DNA from: Candidatus Nanopelagicales bacterium | Lineage (GTDB): Bacteria > Actinomycetota > Actinomycetes > S36-B12 | Length of the DNA stretch: 64,000 nucleotides | NCBI GenBank assembly: GCA_018402235.1 | Contig: JAGYJJ010000005.1 | Location: 62,001-126,000, forward strand | Direction of reading: 5' to 3' | In this document: positions 1-9,780 of the stretch, in pieces | Numbering within the stretch: position 1 is the stretch's first letter | Layout of the letters: each line of letters opens with the position of its first letter | The notes under the pieces: generated by a model | What the model was told of the DNA's origin: nothing | The model's input: the letters and a program-made list of their open reading frames with translations, nothing else | The model's database searches: none | Made by a program: the position numbers and the translations under genes

Positions 1-444
1 GTCATTCCTGAGTCCGAACGCGGCGAACCCTTGGAATTGGCGGGTGTGGATCTGGCCGGGGAGCCGATCGCCCTGAGTGATTCGCGAGGTGATGTGACCG
101 TGGTCAACTCCTGGGCCACGTGGTGCCCGCCGTGCCGCACCGAGATGCCGGAGTTCGCCGATGTTGCAAGAAGCCTCGACGGCCAGGGCGTGACGTTCAT
201 CGGAATCAACGTGCAAGACGATCTCGCTGGGGCGCGCGAGTACACCTCCGATACGCCGTACCGCAGCATCGTGGACCCCGACGGCTCCCTCGTGGCACAG
301 ATACCGGATGTGCCCCCGCGCTCGTTGCCGGTCACGGTCATCTTGGATGGCGAAGGCCGCGTGGCGGTGCGAATCGTGGGACCAATCGTGTTGGGCACCT
401 TGGAGGACACCGTGCTCGGTGTCCTGGCCTCCGAGCAATCCTGA
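1..444 (+). CDS. TlpA/ResA-like thiol-disulfide oxidoreductase, 5' partial
   Basis: The frame is open at the window edge, so the N-terminus (and any signal or membrane anchor) is missing. The visible ~147 residues form a thioredoxin fold of the TlpA/ResA type: a strand ending in the WATWCPPC redox motif, then a GINVQDD strand, and a cis-Pro region near SLPVT. Family members work outside the membrane, reducing apocytochromes or other extracytoplasmic disulfides. It lies 36 bases before the hydroxyproline cluster on the same strand, but nothing links it functionally to that pathway. The fold call is firm; the substrate is unknown. Confidence 0.85.
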   Translation, partial: VIPESERGEPLELAGVDLAGEPIALSDSRGDVTVVNSWATWCPPCRTEMPEFADVARSLDGQGVTFIGINVQDDLAGAREYTSDTPYRSIVDPDGSLVAQIPDVPPRSLPVTVILDGEGRVAVRIVGPIVLGTLEDTVLGVLASEQS

Positions 445-480
445 GACGGTGGTAGAAACTGCGCTCATGGCGAGGTGCGC

Positions 481-1361
481 ATGGAGCTGACCGGTGTTTA
501 CGTCCCCGTCATCACACCTTTCGACGAGTCCGGTCGTATCGATTCAGCTCGCCTGGACGCGGTGATCGGTTCGTTGCTGGCAGCAGGGATCAACGGAATC
601 GTTGCGTGCGGAACTACCGGCGAGGCCTACGCGCTCTCCCTGGAAGAACGCCGCGCCGTGACCGCACGCATCAAAGAGATCGTGAACGGCAGCGTTCCGA
701 TCCTCGGTGGCGTGGGCGGCATGTCGACCGACCAGGCCCTCGACCACGCGCTCTTGGCGAAGGCGCTGGAACTCGACGGACTGATGGTCGCCGCACCTGC
801 GTATTGCCTGCCCACCGATGATGAGTTGGCAACCCACGTGAGCACCGTGGTGAAGGCCGCTGGATTGCCGACGGTGCTGTATGACTACCCGCAACGGACG
901 GGCGTTTCCTTTTCAACGGTGGTGCTCGATCGACTGGCCGACGATCCCCTCGTGATCGGAATCAAGGAAGCGTCCGGGGATCTCGATCGCATTCCCTTGA
1001 TCCAGCAGCGCTATGCGGGAGCGATCGATGTGGTGTGCGGAGCCGATGCCCACGCCCCGACGTTCTTCGGTGCTGGCGTGCGGTGCTGGATCGGAGGGAT
1101 CGCGAACCTGTTGCCTGCAGCACACGTGGCGATGCTCGACCCTGCGCAACGCGAGACGTACACGCAGCGATCTTGCCGGTCTTGGAGTTCATCGAATCCG
1201 GGCGATACATCAGCAAGATCAAAGCCGGCATGGCCATGCGTGGGCTCAAGGTAGGAATCCCGCGGGCACCGCTGGCTGCGCTCGATACGGACTCCGCACT
1301 TGCGCTGGAAGCAATGCTCGATGAAGCAGGAGTGTGGGCTCCCCCACTTAACCGTCCATGA
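481..1361 (+). pseudogene. DapA-family lyase, probable 1-pyrroline-4-hydroxy-2-carboxylate deaminase (frameshifted)
   Basis: A DHDPS/NAL-superfamily TIM barrel. It shows the GTTGEAYAL substrate-binding loop, the catalytic Tyr in YDYPQRTG and the Schiff-base Lys in IGIKEASGD. The first frame runs to about 1170 (…RETYTQ). The C-terminal helices (ILPVLEFIESGRYIS…) continue in another frame to the TGA at 1359-1361, which overlaps the ATG of the next gene. One missing base near 1165-1180 would restore a ~290-residue protein, the normal family size. In this context (FAD dehydrogenase plus hydroxyproline epimerase) the likely step is deamination of the D-hydroxyproline oxidation product to 2-oxoglutarate semialdehyde. 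ATG 481 is preferred over GTG 475 because AGGTG lies just upstream. Confidence 0.8.
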
Positions 1362-2552
1362 GAGTTCTTGTGGTGGGCGGCGGCATCATCGGTGCCAGTT
1401 GCGCCGCTCACCTTGCCGAACGCGGTGCGGACGTAACTGTGATGGATGCGGGAAAACCGCGATTCGGCACGTCTTTAGCGAACGCCGGTCACATCGTGGT
1501 CAGTCACTCGGTGCCGATGGCTGCTCCGGGCATGGTCGGGCAAGGTTTTCGTTCGCTGCTGTCACGCGACGGCGCTTTCGCTGTGTCGGCGCGCCCAGGA
1601 CGGGGCACTCTTGGTTGGCTCCTGGGTTTCGCACGTAAGTGCTCACAGGCGAACGTTGCTGCGCTGCAACCGGGAATGGATCAGATCCTGCATCGCAGCG
1701 CCCAGTTGTTGCGCGAAGACCCTGAGGTTGCCGTGACTCCTACCGGCTTATGGCAGGTGTTCACATCGTCCACGGATCGTGCCACCGCGGAAGCCGAGCA
1801 TCTGCGGCACTACGGGGTGCAGGTGCGGGATGTGCCAGGTGATGAATTACGCGCTGAACCGGGATTGACCGACCACGTGTGCGCGGCGATCGAACTCACC
1901 GAGGACTTCGGTGTGGACCCGGCTGCGCTGTGGTTGCGGATGCGTCGCCGAAGCGAAACAGCGGGTGCATTGTGGCAAGAGGACATACGCGGCGGATCTG
2001 CGCGATATCGATGCCGACGTAGTGGTGCTCGCTGCCGGGGTGTGGTCGCCGGCTACCGCGCGTTCCCTTGGCGTGGATCTACCCATTCGTGCGGCGAAGG
2101 GCTATTCGGTGACCATCTCACATGTGGAACACATGCCCAGGCGCCCGATGCTGTTAATGGATCAGCGAACAGCTCTTAATCCGCTGCCAGGTTTTGACGC
2201 GAATCGATTGCGCTTGAGCGCGCGTTACGAAATCACCCACCCAGACGATCGTGAGATCGCACACCACCGCATCGGTGCACTCGTTAATCGCGCGCGGCGC
2301 GCTGTGGCGCTGCCTGCGAGCGTCGGAGACGTAGAACCGTGGACCGGCGTCCGGCCGGCCAGCATCGACGGGGCTCCCTACATCGGCTTCCTACCGCAGC
2401 GGCTGCGAACTCCGGTGCTCGTCGCATCCGGTCACGGAATGATTGGCACCGCGATGGCGGCAGGAACAGCGGATTTGGTGGCCCGCCTGGCATTCGATGA
2501 GCAGGTGAGTGAAGCCGAAGCACGCCTCAGTCCTTCTCGATTGTTCGCCTAG
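1358..2552 (+). pseudogene. DadA-like FAD oxidoreductase, probable D-hydroxyproline dehydrogenase (frameshifted)
   Basis: The N-terminus has the dinucleotide-binding signature VVGGGIIGASCA and the chain continues as a DAO/DadA family protein. Near 1945-1955 the frame changes by one base: …PAALWLRM in the first frame is followed by VAEAKQRVHCGKR and then ADVVVLAAGVWSP in the second. The C-terminus carries the expected GVRPASIDGAPYIG and GHGMIGTAMAAGTA FAD-contacting segments. Joined, it is ~398 residues, usual for the family. Its ATG overlaps the previous stop, so the pair is translationally coupled. With the downstream epimerase it would oxidise D-hydroxyproline (or another D-amino acid). The frameshift is either a consensus error or a recent mutation, since both halves are well conserved. 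Confidence 0.8.
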
Positions 2553-2590
2553 CAGTTTCTCGCGATCACCCTCGCCCGTAGCATCGCCGG

Positions 2591-3598
2591 GTGGAATCGA
2601 TCCGCACGTGGCAATGCGTGGACTCCCATACCGAGGGAATGCCCACGCGTGTAGTCATGGGCGGAGTGGGCGTTCTACCGGGCAAAACAATGGAAGAACG
2701 ACGCCAGTTCGTGATGAACGAAGCCGACCATCTGCGCACCTGGTTGATGTTCGAACCGCACGGCCACGGTGCGATGAGCGGCGCACTCCTGCAGCCACCC
2801 CTGCGCGAAGACGCGGATTGGGGTGTCGTCTATATAGAGGTATCCGGGTGCCTGCCGATGTGCGGCCACGGAACTATCGGTGTTGCCACCGTCCTGGTGG
2901 AGACCGGCATGGTCGAGGTGACCGAACCGCGAACAGAGATTCGGCTCGACACCCCCGCCGGATTGGTGATCGCGACGGTGGACGTCGAAGGCAATCGAGC
3001 CCGCGCAGTGACGATCGAAAACGTTCCAAGTTTCGTGACGGTGCTTGATGCGACCGTGGATGTTCCCGGAATCGGTCGCGTGAGTTACGACATGGCCTTC
3101 GGCGGAAACTTCTACGCGATCGTGCAACTTGATTCAATCGATGGTGCCCCTGAGTTCAGCCGCGAGCGCAAAGAGGATCTTCTCGGCCTTGGCATGGCCA
3201 TCATGCGCGCGATCAACGAGCAAGCACCGCCCGTTCACCCGCTTAACCCCGCCATCGATCACGTGCACCACGTCCAGTTGGTAGCCCCCGGGAGTACCGC
3301 CCAGCATTCGCGCCACGCCATGGTCATTCACCCAGGCTGGTTTGATCGCTCGCCGTGCGGCACCGGAACCAGCGCGCGGGTGGCGCAACTGATCGCGCGC
3401 GGTGAGATGAGCATCGGCGATGAACTCATCAATGAATCGATCATCGGTACGCACTTCGTGGGGCGCGCGGTTCGCGAGACGAAAGTTGCCGATTACCCGG
3501 CGATCGTCCCCACCATCACTGGTCGAGCCTGGATAACCGGCACCTCCCAGCACATACTTTCCCCCGATGATCCTTTCCCCCAGGGTTTCCTGCTATGA
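2591..3598 (+). CDS. 4-hydroxyproline 2-epimerase / proline racemase family
   Basis: 335 residues with GTG start. Both catalytic cysteines of the racemase/epimerase mechanism are present: Cys91 in MCGHGTIG and a second around residue 255 in SPCGTGTSAR. Relatives that dehydrate trans-3-hydroxyproline have Thr at the first position, so this is an epimerase or racemase. Together with the upstream DapA-like and DadA-like genes it fits the bacterial pathway that converts L-4-hydroxyproline to the D-epimer before oxidation and deamination. The 2-oxoglutarate-semialdehyde dehydrogenase that would complete the route is not in the window. Its stop overlaps the next ATG. Confidence 0.88.
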   Translation: MESIRTWQCVDSHTEGMPTRVVMGGVGVLPGKTMEERRQFVMNEADHLRTWLMFEPHGHGAMSGALLQPPLREDADWGVVYIEVSGCLPMCGHGTIGVATVLVETGMVEVTEPRTEIRLDTPAGLVIATVDVEGNRARAVTIENVPSFVTVLDATVDVPGIGRVSYDMAFGGNFYAIVQLDSIDGAPEFSRERKEDLLGLGMAIMRAINEQAPPVHPLNPAIDHVHHVQLVAPGSTAQHSRHAMVIHPGWFDRSPCGTGTSARVAQLIARGEMSIGDELINESIIGTHFVGRAVRETKVADYPAIVPTITGRAWITGTSQHILSPDDPFPQGFLL

Positions 3599-3843
3599 AC
3601 GAGTCGAGCACCCCGGATACCCGATCTGACCCGTACCTGCCGCATCCTGATCGGCTGGACGCATCCCACCCCATGTTCGCCGCGATCATGGCCGCCCACG
3701 ATGCCGCGGTGGCGGCTGGCCAGCCGGGCTACCTCGATCCAGGAACCGGGTTATACGTCATGACCGCAGAACACCACATACAACGGGAAAAATGTTGCCA
3801 CAATGGTTGTCGGCACTGTCCCTACGTGGGGGCGGACCACTAA
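3595..3843 (+). CDS. Small Cys-rich DUF5522-type protein
   Basis: 82 residues, starting in the ATGA overlap with the epimerase. The C-terminus has the closely spaced cysteines KCCHNGCRHCPY, the hallmark of small DUF5522 proteins and a plausible metal or Fe-S site. No signal peptide or membrane helix. The function of the family is unknown. Coupling to the hydroxyproline genes may only reflect operon packing. Confidence 0.75.
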   Translation: MNESSTPDTRSDPYLPHPDRLDASHPMFAAIMAAHDAAVAAGQPGYLDPGTGLYVMTAEHHIQREKCCHNGCRHCPYVGADH

Positions 3844-3858
3844 CGGTGGGGAGCGCGC

Positions 3859-4245
3859 ATGAGCAGCCTCGAAGTCGAGCGACTCGCGCGAGGTAAGTAC
3901 CTGTCCTTGACCACGTTCAAAAAGGACGGATCAGCGGTCGCCACACCGGTGTGGGTGGCGCGCGACGGCCAGGAATTGGTTGTCATCACCGATGCGACTT
4001 CGGGCAAGGCGAAACGCATCCGAAATAACGGTCGCGTTGTTCTGGCACCGTGCGACATGCGCGGGAAGGTGACCGGGCCCAGTGTTGATGGCATGGCTCA
4101 GTTGACCGACTCCACCGAAAGCGAGCACATCGCGGCACAGATCAAGCGCAAGTACGGGCTCGCCTACACAGCGATCGGACTGCTGGAGAAGTTAAGGCGC
4201 CGGGAAGCACACGGGTCTGTTGGCATCCGAATCGAGGCAAACTAA
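3859..4245 (+). CDS. PPOX-class F420/FMN-dependent split-barrel oxidoreductase
   Basis: 128 residues. The opening ARGKYLSLTTFKKDGSAVATPVWV is typical of the actinobacterial PPOX/flavin-reductase-like split barrel, followed by a strand-rich core and a GSVGIRIE end. These proteins bind FMN or the deazaflavin F420 and reduce varied small molecules. It sits 15 bases after the DUF5522 gene and 2 bases before the P450, so the three are probably co-transcribed. It could supply or use reduced cofactor beside the P450, but that is inference. Confidence 0.8.
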   Translation: MSSLEVERLARGKYLSLTTFKKDGSAVATPVWVARDGQELVVITDATSGKAKRIRNNGRVVLAPCDMRGKVTGPSVDGMAQLTDSTESEHIAAQIKRKYGLAYTAIGLLEKLRRREAHGSVGIRIEAN

Positions 4246-4247
4246 CC

Positions 4248-5678
4248 ATGCAGACACGTCCCTTCACCGCTCCCCGACCAGTCGAATACGCGCAGGTACC
4301 TGCACCTGTCACGACCAAGAACGCGCCCGCGAACCTCCCGCCGGGTCCGCGCCCGAAGGTGCCCGGCCAGCTGCTCTATCGCTTTCAGAAGGACACACCT
4401 GCCTTCTTGTTAGATCTGCGGGATACCTACGGACCTGCGTCGTCGTTCTTCCTCAACGGCCAGTTGTTTATCGGACTGTTCTCCCCTGCGATGGTCCACG
4501 AGGTGTCCGTCGCGCAGCAGTCCGCCTTCATCAAGGGCGTGGGCTTTGACCGTATGCGCAAAGTGCTGGGGACCGGATTGCTCACCAACGAAGAGCCAAT
4601 CCACCTGCGGCATCGCCGAATGATGCAACCGCCGTTTCACAAGTCGCGTCTTGATGGTTACGCCCAGAAGATGTCCGAGCTATCGCGCGCCGCCGTCGAT
4701 GCCTGGCCAAGCAATGGGACGATCAACATCGCGCCAGAGATGATGCGACTGACGTTGCTCATCGTTGCTCGCACGCTGTTTGGAACCGATGCCGATCGTC
4801 ACACCGAGCGCATCGCCGAATCCATGGAGATCGCGATCAATCGCATCGAGCGGACCATGCTTCCGGGCCTTGATCGCCTGGATAGCGTTCCGCTTCCTTA
4901 CTGGCGGAAGTTCCGCGAGGCTTCAGACGAACTCGCTGCCATCGCCGAGGATCTGATCCGCGAACGGCGGGCGACCGAGGCCGACGGCGATGATCTCCTG
5001 GGCCTGCTCTTGGCGCTGCGCGATGAAGATGGCTCGGCTTTCACCGACGAGGAGGTGCGCGACGAAGCACTGACCCTCATCTTGAGCGGTCACGAAACCA
5101 CGGCCAACGCACTCACGTGGGCCTTCAGTTGGCTCGGCACACGTCCCGATGTATACGAAGCACTTCGGGCTGAAGCCCTGGCCCAGCCGTGGATAACCTC
5201 CGGCGCAGCACCCACGATCGAAGATGTCATGTCCACCGAGGTTGCCGGCCAGGTGGTTGCCGAATCCCTGCGGATGGCACCGCCGGTGTGGGTGGCGCCC
5301 CGACGAGCACTGCGGGATGTGGACGTGTGCGGGGTGCAGATTCCCGCCGGCGCGCACGTGCTGGTGAGTCAGTACGTAACCCATCGCGATCGGGAGTACT
5401 TTCCGAACCCGCTCACCTGGGAGCCCTCGCGTTGGACTCCGGCGCTTCATGCCTCACTACCCCGGGGTGCTTACTTCCCCTTCGGGGCAGGCACCCGCAA
5501 ATGCCTCGGCGATCAGTTCGCGTTGCTCGAATCGCGCATCATCTTGCTGCACGCTGCTGCCCAGCATCGACTGCTACCGGTGGATTCCCTTCACCCGATG
5601 CCCAAAGCCGACCCACGCGCCACCTACCGGGCCAAGGGTCCAGTTCCCATGCAGGTTTCACAGCCGCGGGTTGCCTGA
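4248..5678 (+). CDS. Cytochrome P450
   Basis: 476 residues. All P450 landmarks are visible: I-helix LILSGHETTANAL around residues 278-290 with the acid-Thr pair, K-helix ESLR around 340, a perf-type segment WEPSRW, and the heme loop FPFGAGTRKCLG with the thiolate Cys near 420. No membrane anchor is predicted, so it is a soluble bacterial monooxygenase needing ferredoxin/reductase partners that are not nearby. Sequence style (PPGP start, AYFPFGAGTRKC) is closest to the CYP102/110-like fatty-acid or terpenoid hydroxylase group, but the substrate cannot be read from sequence. Confidence 0.93.
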   Translation: MQTRPFTAPRPVEYAQVPAPVTTKNAPANLPPGPRPKVPGQLLYRFQKDTPAFLLDLRDTYGPASSFFLNGQLFIGLFSPAMVHEVSVAQQSAFIKGVGFDRMRKVLGTGLLTNEEPIHLRHRRMMQPPFHKSRLDGYAQKMSELSRAAVDAWPSNGTINIAPEMMRLTLLIVARTLFGTDADRHTERIAESMEIAINRIERTMLPGLDRLDSVPLPYWRKFREASDELAAIAEDLIRERRATEADGDDLLGLLLALRDEDGSAFTDEEVRDEALTLILSGHETTANALTWAFSWLGTRPDVYEALRAEALAQPWITSGAAPTIEDVMSTEVAGQVVAESLRMAPPVWVAPRRALRDVDVCGVQIPAGAHVLVSQYVTHRDREYFPNPLTWEPSRWTPALHASLPRGAYFPFGAGTRKCLGDQFALLESRIILLHAAAQHRLLPVDSLHPMPKADPRATYRAKGPVPMQVSQPRVA

Positions 5679-5711
5679 ACGCTCGCTGCGACCTGCGCTT
5701 ACCGTTGGTTC

Positions 5712-7214
5712 GTGCCCCGGGCCATATTCGTCATCGCGTTAGCGGGACTGATGCTCGCCGGGGGCAGCGCGGCCCAAGCACAAAGTGACGTGCGCGCTGT
5801 GGGTGATTGGTCGATGGTGCCGCAATCCCGGGACGCCAATGGTGATGGTTTCATCGACGGCGATGGCGGGGTGCCCCGCGCACGGCCCTTGGGGTCGCAG
5901 CCCGCTGCGAAGTTCGTCGGCGCTGGCAACCGGATTGCGCAACCGTTTGAGCGCTTGATCGGCGGAAGCCAGTCCTGGTACCTCAATCCGCGCGGCTTCT
6001 CGGTTCGCCTCAACGCGTGCCAATCGCGCGGTGGGGAGTATCAGTGGCGTATCTATCGCGGCGATAAGCAGGTGGAGCGCACCCGCTGGCGCGCGCTCAA
6101 GCCCAAGACGTGCACGCGCACAGTGCGTCTTCAAGAGGGTGGGTATCGATTCAAGTTGGAAGTGCGACAAGGGGTATCCACCGAGTTCCAATGGATCGAT
6201 GCCACGGTCAAGGACTACCTGTTCGTGGTGCTCGGTGATTCCTACGCTTCGGGGGAAGGTAATCCGCGCAACGTTCAGGCGTGGCTTGATAACCCAGATC
6301 GCCCCTTCGACCCTTACTACGACGACGACGCCTGCAACCGCAGCACTCGCTCAGGCCCAGCACAAGCGGCATTGGCCCTGGAGAAATCATCACCGAAATC
6401 CTCGGTCACGTTGATCGACGTCTCTTGCTCCGGCGCCACGGTGAATGGCGGTGTGCTGGGTCCGCAACGAAGTGCCGGACAAGATCTCAGCCAAATTCAA
6501 CAGGTTCAACGCTTGATCGGTAACCGGGCGATCGACATCGCCGTGATCTCCGTGGGCGGCAACGACATCGGCTTCACATCCATCTTGAGTGCCTGCGCAC
6601 TGAGCTTGGACTGTCCCTTGACCCGCGCCACCACTGCACCCTTGAACCGATTCGACAACGTTCAGCAGGGCGTGCAAACGCTCACCTCGCGACTACCCGC
6701 TGCCTATTCACGCATCGCCGCGTGCCTAGGTGGCGACGCGTGCGAGTTAGCCGATGGCACGCGTGTGCCGAGTTTGAAGTTAGAACCAGGAGCCCGGGTC
6801 CTGCCGCTCACCTACCCCGACATCACTCGCTCGGCGATCGGTCAGCCGTGTAGTTACCTCACCATCTCCCGTTCGGATTTCTCCTGGGCACGAGACACGA
6901 TCCTCGTGCCGCAAGCACCCAACCCCTACCGATTCACCACCTTCGGCGGATCCACGCGCGATCTTGCAACCAACGCGGGCACCTTGAATGGGCAGATCAT
7001 CGGGACCTCTCGGCTGGGATGGCAGCCGGTCAGTGGCATCTGGAGCGGATCTGGGGACTCCGCTACCGGTCGCGGCGTGTGCGCCGGACGTGATGCGTGG
7101 GTGTTTGGCGTGACAGCTTTCAGTGGGCCCTTCGCGTCGGCGTCGTTCCATCCCAACCCCGCCGGGCAGCAGTTCGCCGGGCGTCAAATCGCGCGAGCCT
7201 TGGGTGTCGGCTAA
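5712..7214 (+). CDS. Secreted SGNH/GDSL-type hydrolase
   Basis: 500 residues with GTG start and a clear signal peptide (hydrophobic FVIALAGLMLAGGSAAQAQ). After an N-terminal β-rich part of ~160 residues comes the SGNH hydrolase domain: block I GDSYASGEGNP with the nucleophile Ser, block III SVGGNDIGF, and the C-terminal His in SFHPNPAGQQFAG. Cysteine pairs suggest disulfides outside the cell. Family members are lipases or esterases (SEST-like). The N-terminal region may bind substrate or the cell surface. It stands alone between the P450 and a new start at 7259. Confidence 0.85.
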   Translation: MPRAIFVIALAGLMLAGGSAAQAQSDVRAVGDWSMVPQSRDANGDGFIDGDGGVPRARPLGSQPAAKFVGAGNRIAQPFERLIGGSQSWYLNPRGFSVRLNACQSRGGEYQWRIYRGDKQVERTRWRALKPKTCTRTVRLQEGGYRFKLEVRQGVSTEFQWIDATVKDYLFVVLGDSYASGEGNPRNVQAWLDNPDRPFDPYYDDDACNRSTRSGPAQAALALEKSSPKSSVTLIDVSCSGATVNGGVLGPQRSAGQDLSQIQQVQRLIGNRAIDIAVISVGGNDIGFTSILSACALSLDCPLTRATTAPLNRFDNVQQGVQTLTSRLPAAYSRIAACLGGDACELADGTRVPSLKLEPGARVLPLTYPDITRSAIGQPCSYLTISRSDFSWARDTILVPQAPNPYRFTTFGGSTRDLATNAGTLNGQIIGTSRLGWQPVSGIWSGSGDSATGRGVCAGRDAWVFGVTAFSGPFASASFHPNPAGQQFAGRQIARALGVG

Positions 7215-7258
7215 CGTCCCCCTGTTCACTTCCGACAAGAAACAAACTGGAGATGTAC

Positions 7259-8278
7259 GTGACAGACGTGCGCGTTGGCCTGCTGGCCTACGGAGCTATT
7301 GGCCATGAGCACAACCAAGCGGTGCAGGCAACACCGGGCCTGACGCTCACAGCGGTCTGCGATTCCAATCCTGCGCGCATTGATGCAGCGAGAGAGTTGG
7401 CACCCGACGTTGAGGGGTTCGAAGATGCAGAGGCAATGCTCGATTCTGGGCTAATCGATCTGGTGATCATTTCCACCCCACCCGATAGCCACCACCACTG
7501 GGCCATGAAGGCGCTCGAGCGCGGCCTGCATGTGGTGCTGGAAAAGCCCATGGCTTTGACGGCAGCGGAGGGCGATGCTGCCCTGGCGTTCGCGGCTGAC
7601 AAAGGCCTGACCCTCGTGGTCTACCAGAACCGCCGGTTCGATCAGGATTTCGTAACCATGCGGCGGTTGATTAACGATGGCTCCATCGGAGAGGTGTTTC
7701 ACTACGACAGCTTTGTTGGCGGGTATTCACGTCCGTGCGACTACTGGCATTCGGATGCCGCTGTTTCTGGCGGAGCGATCTTCGATTGGGGATCGCACTA
7801 TCTCGATCAGGTGATGAACATCTTCGATGTACCGATCGCGCATGTGTCGGGCCTTAATCACAAACGTAAATGGGATCACGTGACCAATGCCGATCATGCC
7901 GAGGTGATCGTCACTTTTGCCGACGGCCGGCGCGCCACCTTCATCCACTCCGATCTCGCTGCCGCACGCAAACCGAAATTCCACGTGCTCGGAACCGAGG
8001 GTGCGATCGTCGCTGACTGGGATCCCGCTGGCGAGCCAGCGGTGGCCGATCTGCCCGCGCGGATATTTCTCTACGACAGCACCGGATCGTGTCGTGAAGT
8101 GTCCCTGGACGAGGTAGCCCCGTTCACCTTCCACGCAGAACTAGCCGCTCACCTGGCGGATGGATCGCAGATGCAGGTATCGCCCGTGCAGTCGCGCAAT
8201 GTGGTGGCCGTCATGGAGGCAGCCGAGGAATCGGCACGTGACCTTGGCCGACCGGTCACACCGCACCTCATCGCATGA
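7259..8278 (+). CDS. Gfo/Idh/MocA-family NAD(P) oxidoreductase 1
   Basis: 339 residues from GTG 7259, chosen because GGAG at 7249-7252 lies 6 bases upstream; ATG 7253 directly abuts that site. Rossmann start VGLLAYGAIGHEH, then the family EKP motif (VLEKPMAL) and the active-site region with DWGSHYLDQ. These enzymes oxidise or reduce sugar-derived substrates such as inositol or glucose derivatives. Its stop overlaps the start of a second member, so both probably act in one sugar pathway. Confidence 0.87.
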   Translation: MTDVRVGLLAYGAIGHEHNQAVQATPGLTLTAVCDSNPARIDAARELAPDVEGFEDAEAMLDSGLIDLVIISTPPDSHHHWAMKALERGLHVVLEKPMALTAAEGDAALAFAADKGLTLVVYQNRRFDQDFVTMRRLINDGSIGEVFHYDSFVGGYSRPCDYWHSDAAVSGGAIFDWGSHYLDQVMNIFDVPIAHVSGLNHKRKWDHVTNADHAEVIVTFADGRRATFIHSDLAAARKPKFHVLGTEGAIVADWDPAGEPAVADLPARIFLYDSTGSCREVSLDEVAPFTFHAELAAHLADGSQMQVSPVQSRNVVAVMEAAEESARDLGRPVTPHLIA

Positions 8279-9218
8279 CCGTTCGCTGGGGAGTCCTCGG
8301 AGCTGGATGGATCGTTCAGCAGGCCACGGCCCAAGCGATTCACCAGGCCCCGAGTGCAACCCTGGCAGGTGTTGCATCACGCGATATCGAACGGGCTCGC
8401 AAGGTGGATCCGGAACGCGCCTACGCGCACTACGAAGAGTTACTTGACGATGAATCGATCGATGCCGTCTATATAGCCCTCACCAATGATCAGCATGCTC
8501 CGTGGATTCATCGAGCCTTGGCGGCAGGCAAGCACGTCCTGTGCGAAAAACCCCTGACCTTGTCGGCCGAGCAAACGAAGGTTGCATTCGATGCCGCGGA
8601 AGGGCTGGGGCTTCTCCTGGTCGAGGCGGCATGGTCAATGTGGCACCCCCGCATGCAGCGGATAGTCCAGTTAGCCAGTACGGGTGAACTCGGCGAGATC
8701 CAAGAATTCCTGGGGACGTTCACCTTCGAGGGAGTGCCCAGCGGTAACTACCGGCTCGATCCGGCCCTTGGTGGTGGCGCACTCTTGGACGTGGGCGTGT
8801 ATCCACTACACGCACTCGTCGGCTGCGTCCCCGAGGAATTTTCCGTCGACCTGGATATCGATCAGGCGATGAGCGAATCGGGGGTGGATCTCACCACGCA
8901 AGCGCGACTTCACCTATCCACCGGTGCGCGAGCATCGATCGTTGCGTCCTTCGCGATGCCCGAATCACAGCGCCTCCTGGTGCGCGGGGATGGCTGCGAA
9001 GCGCGGGTTCCAGGCGATCAAGCATTCACCTCCTGGCGGGAGGCAACCACGCTCAAGATCGACGACGCCACAGAAGTGTTCGCCCCCACCGATGCCTATC
9101 GGGACATGTTCGAGGCGGTGAGCGGAAAGATCCTGGGGTGCCCCGAGTGGGTGCTCCCACCCAAGGCGTCCTCCAGGGTCGCAGAGCTCATCGACGCGGT
9201 GATAGCCTTTCCTTCCTC

Positions 9219-9228
<10 letters not shown>
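8275..9228 (+). CDS. Gfo/Idh/MocA-family NAD(P) oxidoreductase 2 (3' end inside tRNA-Lys)
   Basis: 317 residues, starting in an ATGA overlap with the preceding paralogue. Rossmann motif WGVLGAGWI, LCEKPLTL for the EKP motif, and GGGALLDVGVYPLHAL in the catalytic/oligomer region, as in trans-1,2-dihydrobenzenediol or xylose dehydrogenase relatives. The last codons FPSSRR and the stop TAG at 9226-9228 lie inside the 5' end of the tRNA-Lys gene, so the C-terminus is constrained by tRNA sequence. Confidence 0.87.
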
Positions 9229-9291
<63 letters not shown>

Positions 9292-9431
9292 CGTTTCGTG
9301 GGAACTCCGATTTCCACACCATTCCCTTCTGCCATCCATGGATTCGGCCTCTTCCCTACCCCGAGTGCGTGGGACTAGAGTTGGCGTGCAGGTAGCGAAG
9401 TGATCCGCTACACCTAGTGAAGGAGTTCGTC

Positions 9432-9686
9432 ATGGTGGGACGTCGTGGAATGGGAATCGTGGGAGTTGCAGCAACCGCGAAGGTCGTGAGCAACCGCACC
9501 CAGGCAAAGGCCGACGCCGAGCGTGAGGCTCAGGCCGCAGCAGCGGCACCGGCTCCAGCTGCCGTTCCGGCCGAAGGTGATGACATGGTGGCGCAGCTAC
9601 AGAAGTTGGCCGACCTCAAGGCCGCCGGCGTGCTGTCTGAGGATGAGTTTGCTGCCGCGAAGGCGAAGATTCTCGGCGCTTCCTAA
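9432..9686 (+). CDS. Small SHOCT-domain protein
   Basis: 84 residues. ATG 9432 is favoured by AAGGAG 7 bases upstream. A glycine-rich hydrophobic N-terminus is followed by an Ala-rich charged linker and the C-terminal SHOCT motif (MVAQLQKLADLKAAGVLSE … EFAAAKAKIL), a short helical oligomerisation segment found at the ends of many actinobacterial proteins. Its function is unknown; it stands alone after tRNA-Lys. Confidence 0.8.
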   Translation: MVGRRGMGIVGVAATAKVVSNRTQAKADAEREAQAAAAAPAPAAVPAEGDDMVAQLQKLADLKAAGVLSEDEFAAAKAKILGAS

Positions 9687-9780
9687 CATTCACTTCACGG
9701 GGCGAGCGCAGACGGCCCCGACTACGTACCAACCAGTAGCGCGCGACGGTGCCCTCTGACAGCCCTGACCGGCCAGTGCG

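Noticed and set aside
1358-2552. Programmed ribosomal frameshift in the FAD oxidoreductase
   Set aside because: There is no slippery heptamer or downstream pseudoknot in view, and the same pattern recurs in unrelated genes.
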